Assembly: GCF_015594625.1 (NCBI RefSeq)
Contig: NZ_JADNRQ010000003.1
Location: 124,001 to 188,000 of the forward strand
DNA from: Desulfallas sp. Bu1-1
GTDB lineage: Bacteria > Bacillota > Desulfotomaculia > Desulfotomaculales > Desulfallaceae
Reading direction: 5' to 3'
DNA length: 64,000 nucleotides
Of this stretch, positions 7,960 through 17,987 are shown piece after piece. The notes under the pieces were generated by a model. The model saw only the letters and a program-made list of their open reading frames with translations, was not told where the DNA came from and did no database searches. The position numbers were made by a program, and so were the translations under genes. The stretch's first letter is position 1; the number at the start of each line of letters is the position of its first letter.

Positions 7960-10710
7960 ATGCCTGGAATATGGCAAACGTTGAGCGCGGAACAAACGGC
8001 CGAACGCCTGCAGGTAGACCCGGCCAGGGGGCTGGGGGAACGGGAAGCCCGGGCCCGGCTGGAACGGGTCGGCCCGAACATGCTGGAGCGAGGACCGGAT
8101 ATAGCGATGTGGCAGATGTTCTTGAACCAGTTCAAGGACTTCATGGTGCTGGTGCTGCTGGCGGCCACCGCCATCAGCGGTTTTTTGGGGGAATGGTCCG
8201 ACGCCGTCACCATTTCCATCATTGTTTTGCTCAACGCCGTGCTGGGAGTGGTGCAGGAATACCGGGCCGAGCGCTCCATGGAGGCGTTGCGTGAACTGAC
8301 CGCCCCCGAGGCCAGGGTGGTGCGGGACCGGCTGGAGAGAAAAATTCCAGCCGCCGAGCTGGTTCCCGGGGATATTGTTTTGCTTGAGGCGGGGGACAGG
8401 GTTCCGGCGGATATCCGCCTGGTTCAAACGGTGGACCTGGAAGCGGTGGAAGCCACCCTGACCGGGGAATCCACCCCGGTGCGCAAACACACCCGCCCGC
8501 TGGACCGGGAAGTGGGGCCGGCCGACGCCGGCAACATGCTGTTTATGGGCACGGTATTGACCAGGGGGCGGGGTCAGGGCATCGTGGTGGCCACCGGCAT
8601 GGCCACTGAAATGGGACAGATTGCCGGCATGATCAGGGAGGCCGAGCAGGAGCCCACGCCGCTGCAGCGCAGGTTGGCCCAGCTGGGCAAAGGGCTGGTG
8701 GCTTTCTGCCTGGCCGTGTGCGCCGTGGTGGTTGTGGTTGGCATCCTGCGCGGGGAACCCGGTTACCAGATGTTTCTTACCGGCGTCAGCCTGGCGGTGG
8801 CGGCCATACCCGAGGGGTTGCCGGCCATCGTGACGGTCGCCCTGGCCATCGGCGTGCAGAGGATGATCAGGAGAAACGCCATCATCAGGCGGCTGCCCGC
8901 TGTGGAAACACTGGGCTGCGCCACGTTCATCTGCTCGGATAAAACGGGAACCCTGACCCAGAACGAGATGACGGTGCGCCGGGTGCATGTAGCCGGCGCG
9001 GAATTGGAGGTAACGGGAGAAGGGTACGACCCCAAGGGAAAATTCCTGGGGGATGAAAGGATCATAAACGGAGCTGATTTCACCAAACTGATGCGCATTG
9101 CCGCCTTGTGCAACAATGCCGTTCTGGCCAGAAACAATCTCTCCATCGGCGGCCTGTTCAGAAGACCGGGGGAGAAAAAAGACGTCTCCTGGCAGGTTAA
9201 CGGCGATCCCACCGAGGGCGCGCTGCTGGTGATGGCGGCCAAGGCCGGCTTCTGGCGGGAACGGTTGGAGAAAAAGGACCGGCGCTTGAAGGAACTTCCC
9301 TTCGATTCGGAACGCAAGCGGATGACGGTTATTTACGAAGCCGGCTCCGGGAAAATGGAAGCCCTGGTGAAGGGTGCGCCCGACGTGGTGCTGGGGCTGT
9401 GCACCCACTATTTGAGGGACGGGCGCCCGGTGGCGCTGGACAACCATACTCGCGTCGCCATCTTGGACGCCAATTCCTCCATGGCGGAGGGCGCGTTGCG
9501 CGTGCTGGGCTTTGCCTACCGGGAATTGCCGCACGGCATTGACCTTGACCGGGTTGACCCGGGGGAAGTTGAACGCAACCTGGTGTTCGTGGGCCTGGCC
9601 GGCATGCTCGACTCGCCCAGGCCCGCCGCGGTGAGCGCGGTGCACACCTGCCGGCGCGCCGGCATCCGGGTGGCGATGATTACCGGCGATCACCAGTTGA
9701 CCGCCCGGGCGGTGGCCTGGGAAATGGGTATTGCCGGCCGGGACGGCCGGGCGCTCACCGGCGAGGAACTGGAACGCATGAGCGACGACGAACTGGCCCG
9801 CGTGGCCGGGGATGTCCGCGTTTACGCCCGGGTGTCGCCGCGGCATAAGCTGCGCATCGTCAGGGCGCTAAAACAAAACGGGCACGTGGTGGCCATGACC
9901 GGCGACGGCGTCAACGACGCACCGGCGATTAAAGAGGCCGACATCGGCATCGCCATGGGGATAGCAGGAACCGACGTGACCCGGGAGGCTTCGGCCATGG
10001 TGCTGGCGGACGACAATTTCAGCACCATTGTGGCGGCAATTGAGGAGGGCCGGGGCATTTACGAAAATATACGCAAATTTATCCGTTACTTGCTGTCCTG
10101 TAACGTGGGGGAAGTAATGGTGATGTTCCTGGCCGTGCTGGGCGGGCTGCCGCTGCCGCTATTGCCCATCCAGATCCTGTGGATGAACCTGGTCACCGAT
10201 GGTTTACCGGCCATGGCGCTGGGGGTCGATCCCATCGACAGGGACATCATGCGCCGTCCCCCCAGGGACCCGCAGGAAAGCATTTTCTCGCACGGCCTGG
10301 GCTGGCGGATCTTGAGCAGCGGCACGGTGATCGCGCTTTTGACCGTGGCGGTGTTCGGGCTGACCCTGGCGGGCGGGCACAGCATGGAGCTTTCCCGCAC
10401 CATGGCCTTCAACACCCTGGTGTTCCAGCAGTTGTTTTATGTATTCTCCTGCCGGTCCGAACATGCAACCATCCGGGAACTGGGCCTGTTTTCCAACCCG
10501 CACCTGGTCGGGGCGGTGCTGCTTTCAGCTTGTTTACAGGTGGCGGTTACCTATGTCCCGTTCCTGCGCCCGGTATTCCACACCGTGCCGCTTGGCCTCG
10601 GGCACTGGGTAGTGGTCCTCGGCGCGGCTGCGTTGCCGTCAATTGCCGGCCTGCTGCTGGCCGGGCTGGGCGTCCGCGTGAAGGAAAGGGTTACTTACCT
10701 GAAGGTGTAA
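7960..10710 (+). CDS. Calcium-transporting P-type ATPase (P2A, PacL/PMR1-like)
   Basis: A 916-residue cation pump of the P2A family that expels Ca2+ (possibly Mn2+) from the cytoplasm at the cost of ATP. Order of landmarks: N-terminal cation-ATPase domain (1-70), actuator motif LTGESTPV, M4 with IPEGLP (Ca-site Glu), phosphorylation site [11 protein letters not shown] (Asp about 327), nucleotide domain, hinge [11 protein letters not shown], then M5 SCNVGEV and M6 [11 protein letters not shown] carrying the Asn/Glu and Asn/Thr/Asp ligands typical of Ca site II. The length is normal. Start ATG at 7960 follows GAGGGGTGAAGGG. It is monocistronic. Confidence 0.94.
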   Translation: MPGIWQTLSAEQTAERLQVDPARGLGEREARARLERVGPNMLERGPDIAMWQMFLNQFKDFMVLVLLAATAISGFLGEWSDAVTISIIVLLNAVLGVVQEYRAERSMEALRELTAPEARVVRDRLERKIPAAELVPGDIVLLEAGDRVPADIRLVQTVDLEAVEATLTGESTPVRKHTRPLDREVGPADAGNMLFMGTVLTRGRGQGIVVATGMATEMGQIAGMIREAEQEPTPLQRRLAQLGKGLVAFCLAVCAVVVVVGILRGEPGYQMFLTGVSLAVAAIPEGLPAIVTVALAIGVQRMIRRNAIIRRLPAVETLGCATFICSDKTGTLTQNEMTVRRVHVAGAELEVTGEGYDPKGKFLGDERIINGADFTKLMRIAALCNNAVLARNNLSIGGLFRRPGEKKDVSWQVNGDPTEGALLVMAAKAGFWRERLEKKDRRLKELPFDSERKRMTVIYEAGSGKMEALVKGAPDVVLGLCTHYLRDGRPVALDNHTRVAILDANSSMAEGALRVLGFAYRELPHGIDLDRVDPGEVERNLVFVGLAGMLDSPRPAAVSAVHTCRRAGIRVAMITGDHQLTARAVAWEMGIAGRDGRALTGEELERMSDDELARVAGDVRVYARVSPRHKLRIVRALKQNGHVVAMTGDGVNDAPAIKEADIGIAMGIAGTDVTREASAMVLADDNFSTIVAAIEEGRGIYENIRKFIRYLLSCNVGEVMVMFLAVLGGLPLPLLPIQILWMNLVTDGLPAMALGVDPIDRDIMRRPPRDPQESIFSHGLGWRILSSGTVIALLTVAVFGLTLAGGHSMELSRTMAFNTLVFQQLFYVFSCRSEHATIRELGLFSNPHLVGAVLLSACLQVAVTYVPFLRPVFHTVPLGLGHWVVVLGAAALPSIAGLLLAGLGVRVKERVTYLKV

Positions 10711-10767
10711 GTACCGGGTTATTACAGGCCCGGTTACGGACCCCGGTATGGCTATTGATTGCAGATT

Positions 10768-10811
10768 ACAAAAAGAATGCGCAGGGTTGCCATTAATCCT
10801 GCGCGTTCTTA
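10768..10811. terminator. Bidirectional terminator-like hairpin
   Basis: AAGAATGCGCAGG (10773-10785) pairs with CCTGCGCGTTCTT (10798-10810), 13 bp with one G-U pair. The minus-strand side is followed by CTTTTTG. It sits between the ATPase and the PAS remnant and could end transcription from either side. Confidence 0.65.
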
Positions 10812-11088
10812 TCACATCAATATCCATTCGGCGATAACCCGCTCCCGGTCTTCCGGGTGGATTGCCCGCTTCCATGCGTTGATGGACGGTTTCAAAAACT
10901 ACATGGGGTTTTGTCCCGGTAAGGAGTGGTTTGACAAGGGCATTAAATTGCTTGGTGGAAATTTCTGGTTTTATGTCCAGGGGGGTAAGTTGGGACAATT
11001 CCTGCGACGTATAACCAAGGTTTTGGAGGGCGCCTTGATTGGCGTGGATAAATCGTAACGTTTGTGCATCAAAAATGAATAAATACAA
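10812..11088 (-). pseudogene. Remnant of a PAS-domain signalling protein
   Basis: On the minus strand the frame starting near 11088 encodes half a PAS domain (FIFDAQTLRFIHANQGAL, NLGYTSQELSQLTPLDIKPE, VVFETVHQR). The second frame then takes over with AWKRAIHPEDRERVIAEW before tandem stops (TGA TAA). The second stretch belongs to a different part of a PAS repeat, so an internal deletion plus frameshift has occurred. There is no ribosome site and no credible start. It fills most of the gap between the Ca-ATPase and the cupredoxin operon, and may be the eroded end of a multi-PAS sensor. Confidence 0.65.
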
Positions 11089-11105
11089 ACAAGCTTCATA
11101 AACTA
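11077..11105 (+). promoter_or_regulatory. Possible mother-cell (sigma-E/sigma-K-like) promoter of the cupredoxin operon
   Basis: CATAAACTA (11097-11105) fits the sigma-K -10 pattern CATA-N3-TA and differs from the sigma-E -10 by one base. TGAATAA lies 13 bp upstream as a weak -35. No good sigma-A pair is visible in the region. The match is short and should be treated as a hint only. Confidence 0.3.
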
Positions 11106-11148
11106 GTATAAATTTATTTTCTTTAATCGGGCTCGAGGAGGTTGCTAA

Positions 11149-14100
11149 ATGAAAAATAATCTAACTAATGAGCCTGCTTTTACTTTTAATAGCACAAGAA
11201 ATAACGCAAACCTTACTGTTGTGGCCAAAGATGTTATTACCGGGGAGCCCATTCCGTCGTTTAGATTTATAGTTAACGAAAATAACGTAGGAGATCCCCA
11301 AGTCGAACTACCTGAGGAAGAACGGGACCCGAGTTTGTTTCCTTCATTAAAGCCCGCTGCCAGTCACAGCCCGGTAGTTGCCACGGGAGAAGCTTCGGAC
11401 ACCTCAAAGCCGGTAGTGTCGCTTCCTAACGGCAAATACCTGGTTTCAGTACTGGCCCCCCGCTACAAGATGGGCGGCAATTGGGTGACAATGGACGGCA
11501 CTGATAAAATATTGGAAGTTGAACTGCACTCAAATCCTCTGCCGCTGTCCAAAATAAGGGTGCACGTATTTCACGACAACAACCCGGTTAACGGCGAGGA
11601 CGATGTCCCGCTGGAGAGCGGGCTGGAGGGCTTCAGGATCATAATTGAGGACGCGGTTGGCGAGGTAACGGTGGACTACTTCGGTAACCCGCTGGGCACG
11701 GAGTATGAACGGGATGAATTCGGCAACTTGATTCTGGACTCCGGTAATCCCGTCCCCATCCCGGGGACCGGAGGAAAAATACTTACTGATGAAAACGGGG
11801 ACGCGCTGATTGATAATCTTCCCCCCGGTAAATACGGAGTGCAGGCTATCCCGCCGGACGGCACGGATTGGATTCAAACGACTACTATTGAAGGAACCCA
11901 TACCATAGATGCCTGGATCGAGGAAGGTAACGACGGTTACAGCCCCCGGGAGGGCTTCAAGATGCCCCTGGTATGGTTCGGGTTCGTCAGACCCATGGAA
12001 TTTGGCCCGCCGTGTCCTTGGGAAACCGGGACAATTACAGGCAGGGTGCGCACCATCATTGAGTTTATTCCGCCTTTCAAGCCGCTGACCCTGGGGGACC
12101 CGGTAGATCGCCCCTGGATAGCGCTCAGTGACATCGGAGCCAATGACCAGCAGGTTTATACCGGGCGTGGCGACAGTAACGGTAACTTTACTATTGAAAA
12201 AGTGCCGCCGGGACTTTACCAGATGGCCATTTGGGACGAACCGCTGGATTACATTATCTCCTTCCGCACCGTGCAGGTGGGCCCGGGTGAAACCGTCGAT
12301 TTGGGCGATATTGGTATTCCAAGATGGTATGGCAAAATCAAGGGCACTGTATTTAACGACCTAGACGGTAACGGTGTGCGTGACCCCGGAGAGAGCGGCA
12401 TCCCCAATGTCGAGGTAAACACCCGCTTTAAGGACGGCAGTATCCAGTACAGCACCATAACAGACATGCATGGTAATTACGAACTGAAAGAGGTCTTTGA
12501 GCTTGAGCGTTTCGCAGTGGCCGAAGTGGGCTTCACCCGTTTTGCCTGCACAGGGGCCACGGCTACTCCGGACTATGGCACTCCGGTGCCTAATCCTGCC
12601 AACCCTGCTGCTCTGTGCCGGGACGCCCGCGGCAATTACGTCAGGTGCTCCGAGACCCATCCCGGCGCATTGACTCTTGCCGCGCTCACGTGGGCGGCCA
12701 AAACCAACCGGATAGACTGGGGCAAAAGACTGTATGACAGGGGATTTAACGGCGGCATTTCCGGCATAGTTTATTATGCCACCATGCGCAACGAGACTGA
12801 CCCTAGGTTTGCGGTGGCTGAACAATACGAGCCCGGGATTCCCGGTGTAACCATTAACCTTTATGCGGCGGTAACAGACGTGGAAGGTAAGGTGGTCCAG
12901 GGGGACCTTATCAACACCGTTACTACTGAAGCCTGGGAACATCCCACGGGCTGTATGGACCCGGACGGCAATCCCGATGAAAATTGTACTGAGGTTCCCA
13001 ACATTTCAAACCAGATCAGGCCTGGCGTTTTTGACGGCGGTTATGCCTTTGAAACTTACTGGGATCCCCACTACGGGCATCCCGGCGCGGTGGAAAAACC
13101 GCTTCCTTCCGGCACGTATATCGTGGAAGTGGTGCCGCCCGCGGGATACAAAGCGTTGGACATAGATGGCTCTACCAACACGGACCAGGGGGACGAATTT
13201 GTTAACATTTCTCTTTATCGCATGCCCCCTCCTCCATATCTCCCCACTATACCACCGGATTTTGATATCCATAAAAAAGTGGTCAATGTTGTAGAAGGCA
13301 TGAATGCTACAGCGGACTTCTTCCTGTATACCGACGTCCCCGTTCCCGGCCGCATCGTGGGGTTTTTGCTGGACGATGTTAACCTGGAAACCGATCCCAA
13401 TTTTATCTACTTCGGTGAAAAAAGGGGTATCCTCAATACCCCGGTGGGCATCCGAGACTTTACCGGCAGGTTGATCACCACGGTGCACTCGGATATTAAC
13501 GGTATTTTTGAAGTTTTGCTGCCCTCCACCTATACCCGCAACGTACCCATCCCCTCGGGGGTGGTGCCGGGAATGTACCAGGTCATCGGCAATGATCCGG
13601 GAGACCCGGATCAACCTAACGCACACTATAATCCCAATTACCAGACTTTAAAGCTGGTCTTCGACGTCTGGCCCGGGAAAACGACATACGCCGATGTGGC
13701 TTTATTTCCGATAACGGCTTTTGTCGGGACACCGGGAGCACAATTCGCACAACCTCCTCAATGTAATATCCCGGCGGGCACACCTCAAATATTCAGGGTA
13801 AGCCGCGTTCATGCGGATGTGATGCACCCCGTTGACGAGAACCGGGCGGTTAGTATTACCGGCGCGGGATTTGGTGAACCGCAGGGCAAGGTCACACTGG
13901 CCGGGCAAGAGATCGACATCCTGGAATGGACTGATCAGAGGATCCAGGCCCTTGTGCCGCACGGTTTTAGTGCTGCCGGTCCGGGTCCGGTACAGTTGTT
14001 GGTAACAAGTGCCTCAGGTAAAACAAGCCCGGTGGGAATTACCTTCCACATACTCCGGGAAGGCGCGTACTGGCCCAATATTGTGGTAGTGGGGAAAGAA

Positions 14101-15732
14101 GGTGGCGCAGACTACACTACCATTCAGGATGCCATCGACAATGAACCCGACGGGACAATTGTTGTTGTGCCGGCTGAAACTTATTACGAAAGCCCCATCC
14201 TGTATAAAAATATCAAACTTCAGGGTCAGGGGCCGGGCGGCGTAAGGCCTGACGGCTCAGCGGTCGCGGGGTCCGTTATCGACGGACGTTTCTTCCTTTC
14301 CTATGCCAACCAGTGGCTTAATAAATTGGCTGGTATTGACTTTGACGGGCCGGCACTGGTACCGCCCGACCAGGTAAAAGAGATCAGCCGGGGACAGGTT
14401 TTAACGGTGGTTGCCAAAGCGGGGGCTTTTAGTGACACGTTCAAACCCCAGGTGGACGGTTTTAAGATCACCGGCGCCAGGGGCGAAGAAGGCGGTGGCA
14501 TATACATTAATGCGCACTGTGCCCATTTGGTCGTTAGTAATAACATCATTCAAAGCAACGGTGGTGGTTTCGGCGGCGGGATTACCATCGGCAAGGCCTA
14601 TGTGGGGGATAATTACAACGATAATATCCGGATCCACCACAATCGAATACTCAACAACGGTGGTATCAGCTTGGCCGGAGGCATCGGCATCTTCAACGGC
14701 GCCGACAACTATGAGATTGCATATAACGATATTTGCGGCAATTATTCGGCTGAGTACGGCGGGGGTATTTCTCACTATGGATATAGCCCCGGTGGTAAAA
14801 TCCACCATAACCGCATTCTGTTCAACGCTTCGTTCGACGAGGGTGCCGGCATATTTGTGGGTGGAGAACAGCCTGTTCCACCGGAAACGCTGACTGCCGG
14901 GTCAGGGGAGGTCGATATTTACAATAATCTTATCCAGGCCAATCTCGCCAACGACGACGGCGGGGGCGTCCGGCTGTTGCAACCCTTGAATTACCGGATC
15001 AATATTTATAACAATGTTATTGTCAACAATGTATCCACCGACCTGGGCGGCGGCATCGCCCTTGATGACGCCTCCAACGTCGTAATAGCCAACAATACCA
15101 TTGCCAAGAACATTACCACTGCTACGGCGGAGGATAGTGACGGCCTGCCCCATGCCGCCGGGCTGGTAAGCGAACGCCACAGCGCGGCCTTCCAGGCTTA
15201 CCTCGATGATGTTCGCCCGGGCTCGCCCAATTACAGTGACCCGGTCCTGTTTAATAATATTTTCTGGGATAATAGAGCGGGCACTTTTAACCAGGCTCTT
15301 AACGGGGGCAGGGGCGGTATCAGCGGTATTGGGGCTGCCGGTGACCCGCAGCCCGTTAACGTGATGGATTTAGAGGTGTTTGGCACACCCGCACTGTTAA
15401 ATCCTGAATACTGCAGCCTGTCACACCATTATGACGGGGGTGGCAACAATGTCTACGGGGACCCGGTGTTTGCGAGTGTATATGATACCGAAGTAACAGC
15501 CGTAGCCTTTAATATGGAACCTGATTTCAAGTCGGTCAAGATAGTGACTGTTGTTCCAGAACTAACTGGTGATTATCACCTTACCGGTGGTTCCACTACG
15601 GTGATAGACCGGGGTACTGGTGAAGTCACCAGGGGAGAGGAAACATTTCAGGCTCCAAAAACAGACTTTGACGGAAATACCAGACCGCAGGGCGCGGGCT
15701 ACGACATTGGGGCGTTTGAAAGGAGCATTTAA
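11149..15732 (+). CDS. Giant multidomain protein: SdrD/Cna-B-like repeats, IPT/TIG domain, right-handed beta-helix
   Basis: A 1527-residue protein with no signal peptide, membrane segment or sortase motif. Approximate order: Cna-B/carboxypeptidase-regulatory-like beta domains (1-400; NLPPGKYGVQAIPP), SdrD-B-like units (395-450 GTVFNDLDGNGVRDPGESG; 540-680; 730-860), an IPT/TIG domain (885-970; VSITGAGFGEPQGKVTLAGQ), then a right-handed parallel beta-helix (975-1500) with repeated 'hNNhI..N' rungs (VSNNIIQSN, IHHNRILNN, IYNNLIQAN, IANNTIAKN) and the family-typical end YDIGAFE. ATG at 11149 follows GAGGAGG. The stop is 1 nt before the next start, so it is translationally coupled to three cupredoxin proteins. 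It is likely a structural or carbohydrate/protein-binding scaffold; an enzymatic role cannot be excluded. Confidence 0.8.
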   Translation: MKNNLTNEPAFTFNSTRNNANLTVVAKDVITGEPIPSFRFIVNENNVGDPQVELPEEERDPSLFPSLKPAASHSPVVATGEASDTSKPVVSLPNGKYLVSVLAPRYKMGGNWVTMDGTDKILEVELHSNPLPLSKIRVHVFHDNNPVNGEDDVPLESGLEGFRIIIEDAVGEVTVDYFGNPLGTEYERDEFGNLILDSGNPVPIPGTGGKILTDENGDALIDNLPPGKYGVQAIPPDGTDWIQTTTIEGTHTIDAWIEEGNDGYSPREGFKMPLVWFGFVRPMEFGPPCPWETGTITGRVRTIIEFIPPFKPLTLGDPVDRPWIALSDIGANDQQVYTGRGDSNGNFTIEKVPPGLYQMAIWDEPLDYIISFRTVQVGPGETVDLGDIGIPRWYGKIKGTVFNDLDGNGVRDPGESGIPNVEVNTRFKDGSIQYSTITDMHGNYELKEVFELERFAVAEVGFTRFACTGATATPDYGTPVPNPANPAALCRDARGNYVRCSETHPGALTLAALTWAAKTNRIDWGKRLYDRGFNGGISGIVYYATMRNETDPRFAVAEQYEPGIPGVTINLYAAVTDVEGKVVQGDLINTVTTEAWEHPTGCMDPDGNPDENCTEVPNISNQIRPGVFDGGYAFETYWDPHYGHPGAVEKPLPSGTYIVEVVPPAGYKALDIDGSTNTDQGDEFVNISLYRMPPPPYLPTIPPDFDIHKKVVNVVEGMNATADFFLYTDVPVPGRIVGFLLDDVNLETDPNFIYFGEKRGILNTPVGIRDFTGRLITTVHSDINGIFEVLLPSTYTRNVPIPSGVVPGMYQVIGNDPGDPDQPNAHYNPNYQTLKLVFDVWPGKTTYADVALFPITAFVGTPGAQFAQPPQCNIPAGTPQIFRVSRVHADVMHPVDENRAVSITGAGFGEPQGKVTLAGQEIDILEWTDQRIQALVPHGFSAAGPGPVQLLVTSASGKTSPVGITFHILREGAYWPNIVVVGKEGGADYTTIQDAIDNEPDGTIVVVPAETYYESPILYKNIKLQGQGPGGVRPDGSAVAGSVIDGRFFLSYANQWLNKLAGIDFDGPALVPPDQVKEISRGQVLTVVAKAGAFSDTFKPQVDGFKITGARGEEGGGIYINAHCAHLVVSNNIIQSNGGGFGGGITIGKAYVGDNYNDNIRIHHNRILNNGGISLAGGIGIFNGADNYEIAYNDICGNYSAEYGGGISHYGYSPGGKIHHNRILFNASFDEGAGIFVGGEQPVPPETLTAGSGEVDIYNNLIQANLANDDGGGVRLLQPLNYRINIYNNVIVNNVSTDLGGGIALDDASNVVIANNTIAKNITTATAEDSDGLPHAAGLVSERHSAAFQAYLDDVRPGSPNYSDPVLFNNIFWDNRAGTFNQALNGGRGGISGIGAAGDPQPVNVMDLEVFGTPALLNPEYCSLSHHYDGGGNNVYGDPVFASVYDTEVTAVAFNMEPDFKSVKIVTVVPELTGDYHLTGGSTTVIDRGTGEVTRGEETFQAPKTDFDGNTRPQGAGYDIGAFERSI

Positions 15733-15733
15733 G

Positions 15734-16732
15734 ATGGCTACAGTAAAAAAGCGTTTCGGTGCAACAGACGGGTGGGTAAACATGCCTGACGGCACCAGCC
15801 ACTATATATTTGGTTTTGTTGATATTACCGGTGTGCCTGAAAATCAGATTTTCCAGTACCGGGGCAAAGCTACCTTGCTGGCCCCTTTGCTGGAAGTGTA
15901 TGAAGGTGATGAGGTTTACTTAACCCTGACCAACCTGGGTTTTCCCGGCAGGCCGGACTTGGACGACACCCATACCATCCACTGGCACGGTTTCCCCAAT
16001 CAAATTCCCCTCTGGGACGGTGTTCCCGAGACTTCCCTTTCCGTACCGGTGGGCAGGGATTTTACCTACTATTATAAGCCGCTGGATCCGGGCACTTATA
16101 TCTATCACTGCCACTTCGAACCCGTGGAGCACATTCAGATGGGCATGGTCGGTCCTTTGACGGTGCACCCCCAATTAGAAAAAGACCTGGGCCGAAAGTT
16201 TGCTTACAACGACGAAAATACCGCGTTTGACCTGGAAGCTCTTATTTTCCTAACAGAACTGGATCCCAAACCCCATCACCTGGTGGCCAGCGTTCAGGCG
16301 TTTGACTGGACGGAATATCGACCGCAGTACTGGTTGATTAGCGGGCGAAGCTATCCCGACACGGTGAAACCCGCAAATGACCCGTCTCTCCCCCAGCAGC
16401 CATTTTCAGCCCTTATTGAGGCTTACGAAGGGGAAAAGGTGTTGCTGCGGTTTGTGAATATCGGGTTTCAGCAGCACTGCATTCAGGTACTGGGGATACC
16501 TTTAAAGGTCGTGGGGTTGGATGCCCGGCTGCTGCGTGGCTACAACGGTGAAGACATCAGCTATGGGAGGGACGTAATCTATATTGCGGCGGGTCAAACG
16601 GTAGACGCCATCTTTACCGCCCCGCGTGCGGGAATATATCCCCTTTACAACCGCAATCATAATAAAAATACCATTGCCGGGACGGCATTCGGCGGCATGG
16701 TTACGGAAATAAGGGTTTTATCCAAACCTTGA
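15734..16732 (+). CDS. Two-domain multicopper oxidase-like protein with type 1 Cu site in domain 1
   Basis: A 332-residue protein built of two cupredoxin domains. Domain 1 holds HTIHWHG (H80, H83, H85) and YHCHFEPVEHIQMGM (H125, C126, H127, H133, M138): a complete type 1 copper set (H80/C126/H133/M138) plus the two His-X-His pairs that make one half of a trinuclear centre. Domain 2 (about 180-332) lacks the matching His pairs (QHCIQVLG and NRNHNKN only). ATG at 15734 with AAAGGAG upstream is chosen, 1 nt after the previous stop. There is no signal peptide, as in spore-coat CotA. By itself it would lack half the oxygen-reducing site; see the neighbour at 16809. Confidence 0.85.
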   Translation: MATVKKRFGATDGWVNMPDGTSHYIFGFVDITGVPENQIFQYRGKATLLAPLLEVYEGDEVYLTLTNLGFPGRPDLDDTHTIHWHGFPNQIPLWDGVPETSLSVPVGRDFTYYYKPLDPGTYIYHCHFEPVEHIQMGMVGPLTVHPQLEKDLGRKFAYNDENTAFDLEALIFLTELDPKPHHLVASVQAFDWTEYRPQYWLISGRSYPDTVKPANDPSLPQQPFSALIEAYEGEKVLLRFVNIGFQQHCIQVLGIPLKVVGLDARLLRGYNGEDISYGRDVIYIAAGQTVDAIFTAPRAGIYPLYNRNHNKNTIAGTAFGGMVTEIRVLSKP

Positions 16733-16808
16733 TATCTTTAATATGTGTAACAAGTGAACAACTGCCGGCGGCCGGACACTTGGGTACAAGCCAAAAGGAG
16801 AGAGTAAA

Positions 16809-17960
16809 ATGCCTGTGATAAACCTTTGGGCTAAAGACGGTTATTTAAGTACCCCTGATGGCAACAGCATCTATTTTTGGGGTTTTGCTAAAAGTGAATC
16901 CGACCCTGCTCAGCTACCGGGACCTTATATTATTGCAAAGCAGGGTGAAACAGTTACCGTTAACTTATACAATACATTGTCCGAACCGGTTTCCATTACT
17001 TTCCCCGGTCAACCGGGAGTTACTGCGGGGGGGCAGCCTGTACGGCCCCAGTATAGTGACGGAAAGCTTTTGTCCTTTGTTAATCATGCCGAACCCGGAG
17101 GCATGATGTCGTATAATTTCACACCCACCAACCCCGGAACCTTTATTTATGAAAGCGCCACCAACCCGCACAAGCAGGTTCCCATGGGGTTATACGGGGG
17201 GCTGGTGATACGGCCCGCCGATTTCAAACCCGAGATCAAAGAATACAAAACTGCTTATGGTGCCGGAACGAATACGGAATTTGACCGGGAATACCTGCTG
17301 ATAACAGGGGAAATTGACCCATACCTGCACCGGGCGGTTGAAAATGGTAAACCATATCTTGTCAGTAAATACCTGCCCCGCTACTGGACATTGAACGGGC
17401 GCTGCGCACCCGACACCATGTTGATGGATCGTGTGGATTATCTTCCTCACCAGCCATACGGTTCTATGGTGATGGGGCTACCCGGAGAGAAAATCCTGAT
17501 GCGGTACGTCGGAGCCGGGATTGAGAATCACCCCTTGCACCCGCACGGCGCCCACACCAGGGTTGTGGCAGTGGACGGGCGTCTGCTCAGAAACGGAAGC
17601 ATCGATCTCTCTTATAAACGGTTTACCGTGCTGGTCGGAGCAGGCCGGACCTGTGACCAAATCTACCAGTGGCATGGTTTGGGCTATACCCCCCAAAATC
17701 CCATCCCCACAACTTTGCCCAACTTACGGAACATGGGTGTCGGCGATGCCGGGTGGACGATGTGGAGCGGGAGCCCCTATCTCGGAGTCAAAGGGGATAT
17801 ACCGGTAGGGGTGGTTTCGTATAATGAGTTCGGTGAGTATTACTTTATGCTGCACTCCCACGAAGAACTACAGATCACCAACTGGGGTGAATTTCCCGGC
17901 GGAATGATGACTATGGTAGCAATATACCCGTCACTTTCCCCCGATGTTGGATTGCTTTAG
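16809..17960 (+). CDS. Two-domain multicopper oxidase-like protein with trinuclear half-site in domain 2, type 1 Cys lost
   Basis: A 383-residue paralogue of the upstream gene (shared DGYLSTPDG..YFWGF start and NGR..PDT block). Domain 1 has lost all copper ligands (SITFPGQ and YESATNPHKQVPMG where HxxHxH and HCH should be). Domain 2 keeps ENHPLHPHGAH (H241, H244, H246) and MLHSHEELQ (H349, S350, H351). It therefore carries two His-X-His pairs but Ser in place of the type 1 Cys. It is thus the mirror image of the preceding protein, which has its His pairs in domain 1. Start ATG at 16809 with AAAAGGAGAG upstream; no signal peptide. It is likely co-transcribed, with a 76-bp gap. Confidence 0.85.
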   Translation: MPVINLWAKDGYLSTPDGNSIYFWGFAKSESDPAQLPGPYIIAKQGETVTVNLYNTLSEPVSITFPGQPGVTAGGQPVRPQYSDGKLLSFVNHAEPGGMMSYNFTPTNPGTFIYESATNPHKQVPMGLYGGLVIRPADFKPEIKEYKTAYGAGTNTEFDREYLLITGEIDPYLHRAVENGKPYLVSKYLPRYWTLNGRCAPDTMLMDRVDYLPHQPYGSMVMGLPGEKILMRYVGAGIENHPLHPHGAHTRVVAVDGRLLRNGSIDLSYKRFTVLVGAGRTCDQIYQWHGLGYTPQNPIPTTLPNLRNMGVGDAGWTMWSGSPYLGVKGDIPVGVVSYNEFGEYYFMLHSHEELQITNWGEFPGGMMTMVAIYPSLSPDVGLL

Positions 17961-17987
17961 CAACTGCTTTCGAAAGGAGTGTATGGC

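Noticed and set aside
7684-9846. A 720-codon open frame on the minus strand opposite the Ca-ATPase gene
   Set aside because: It is His/Gly/Pro-rich without recognisable domains, lacks a ribosome site and mirrors a certain gene; GC-rich coding DNA commonly leaves the opposite frame open.
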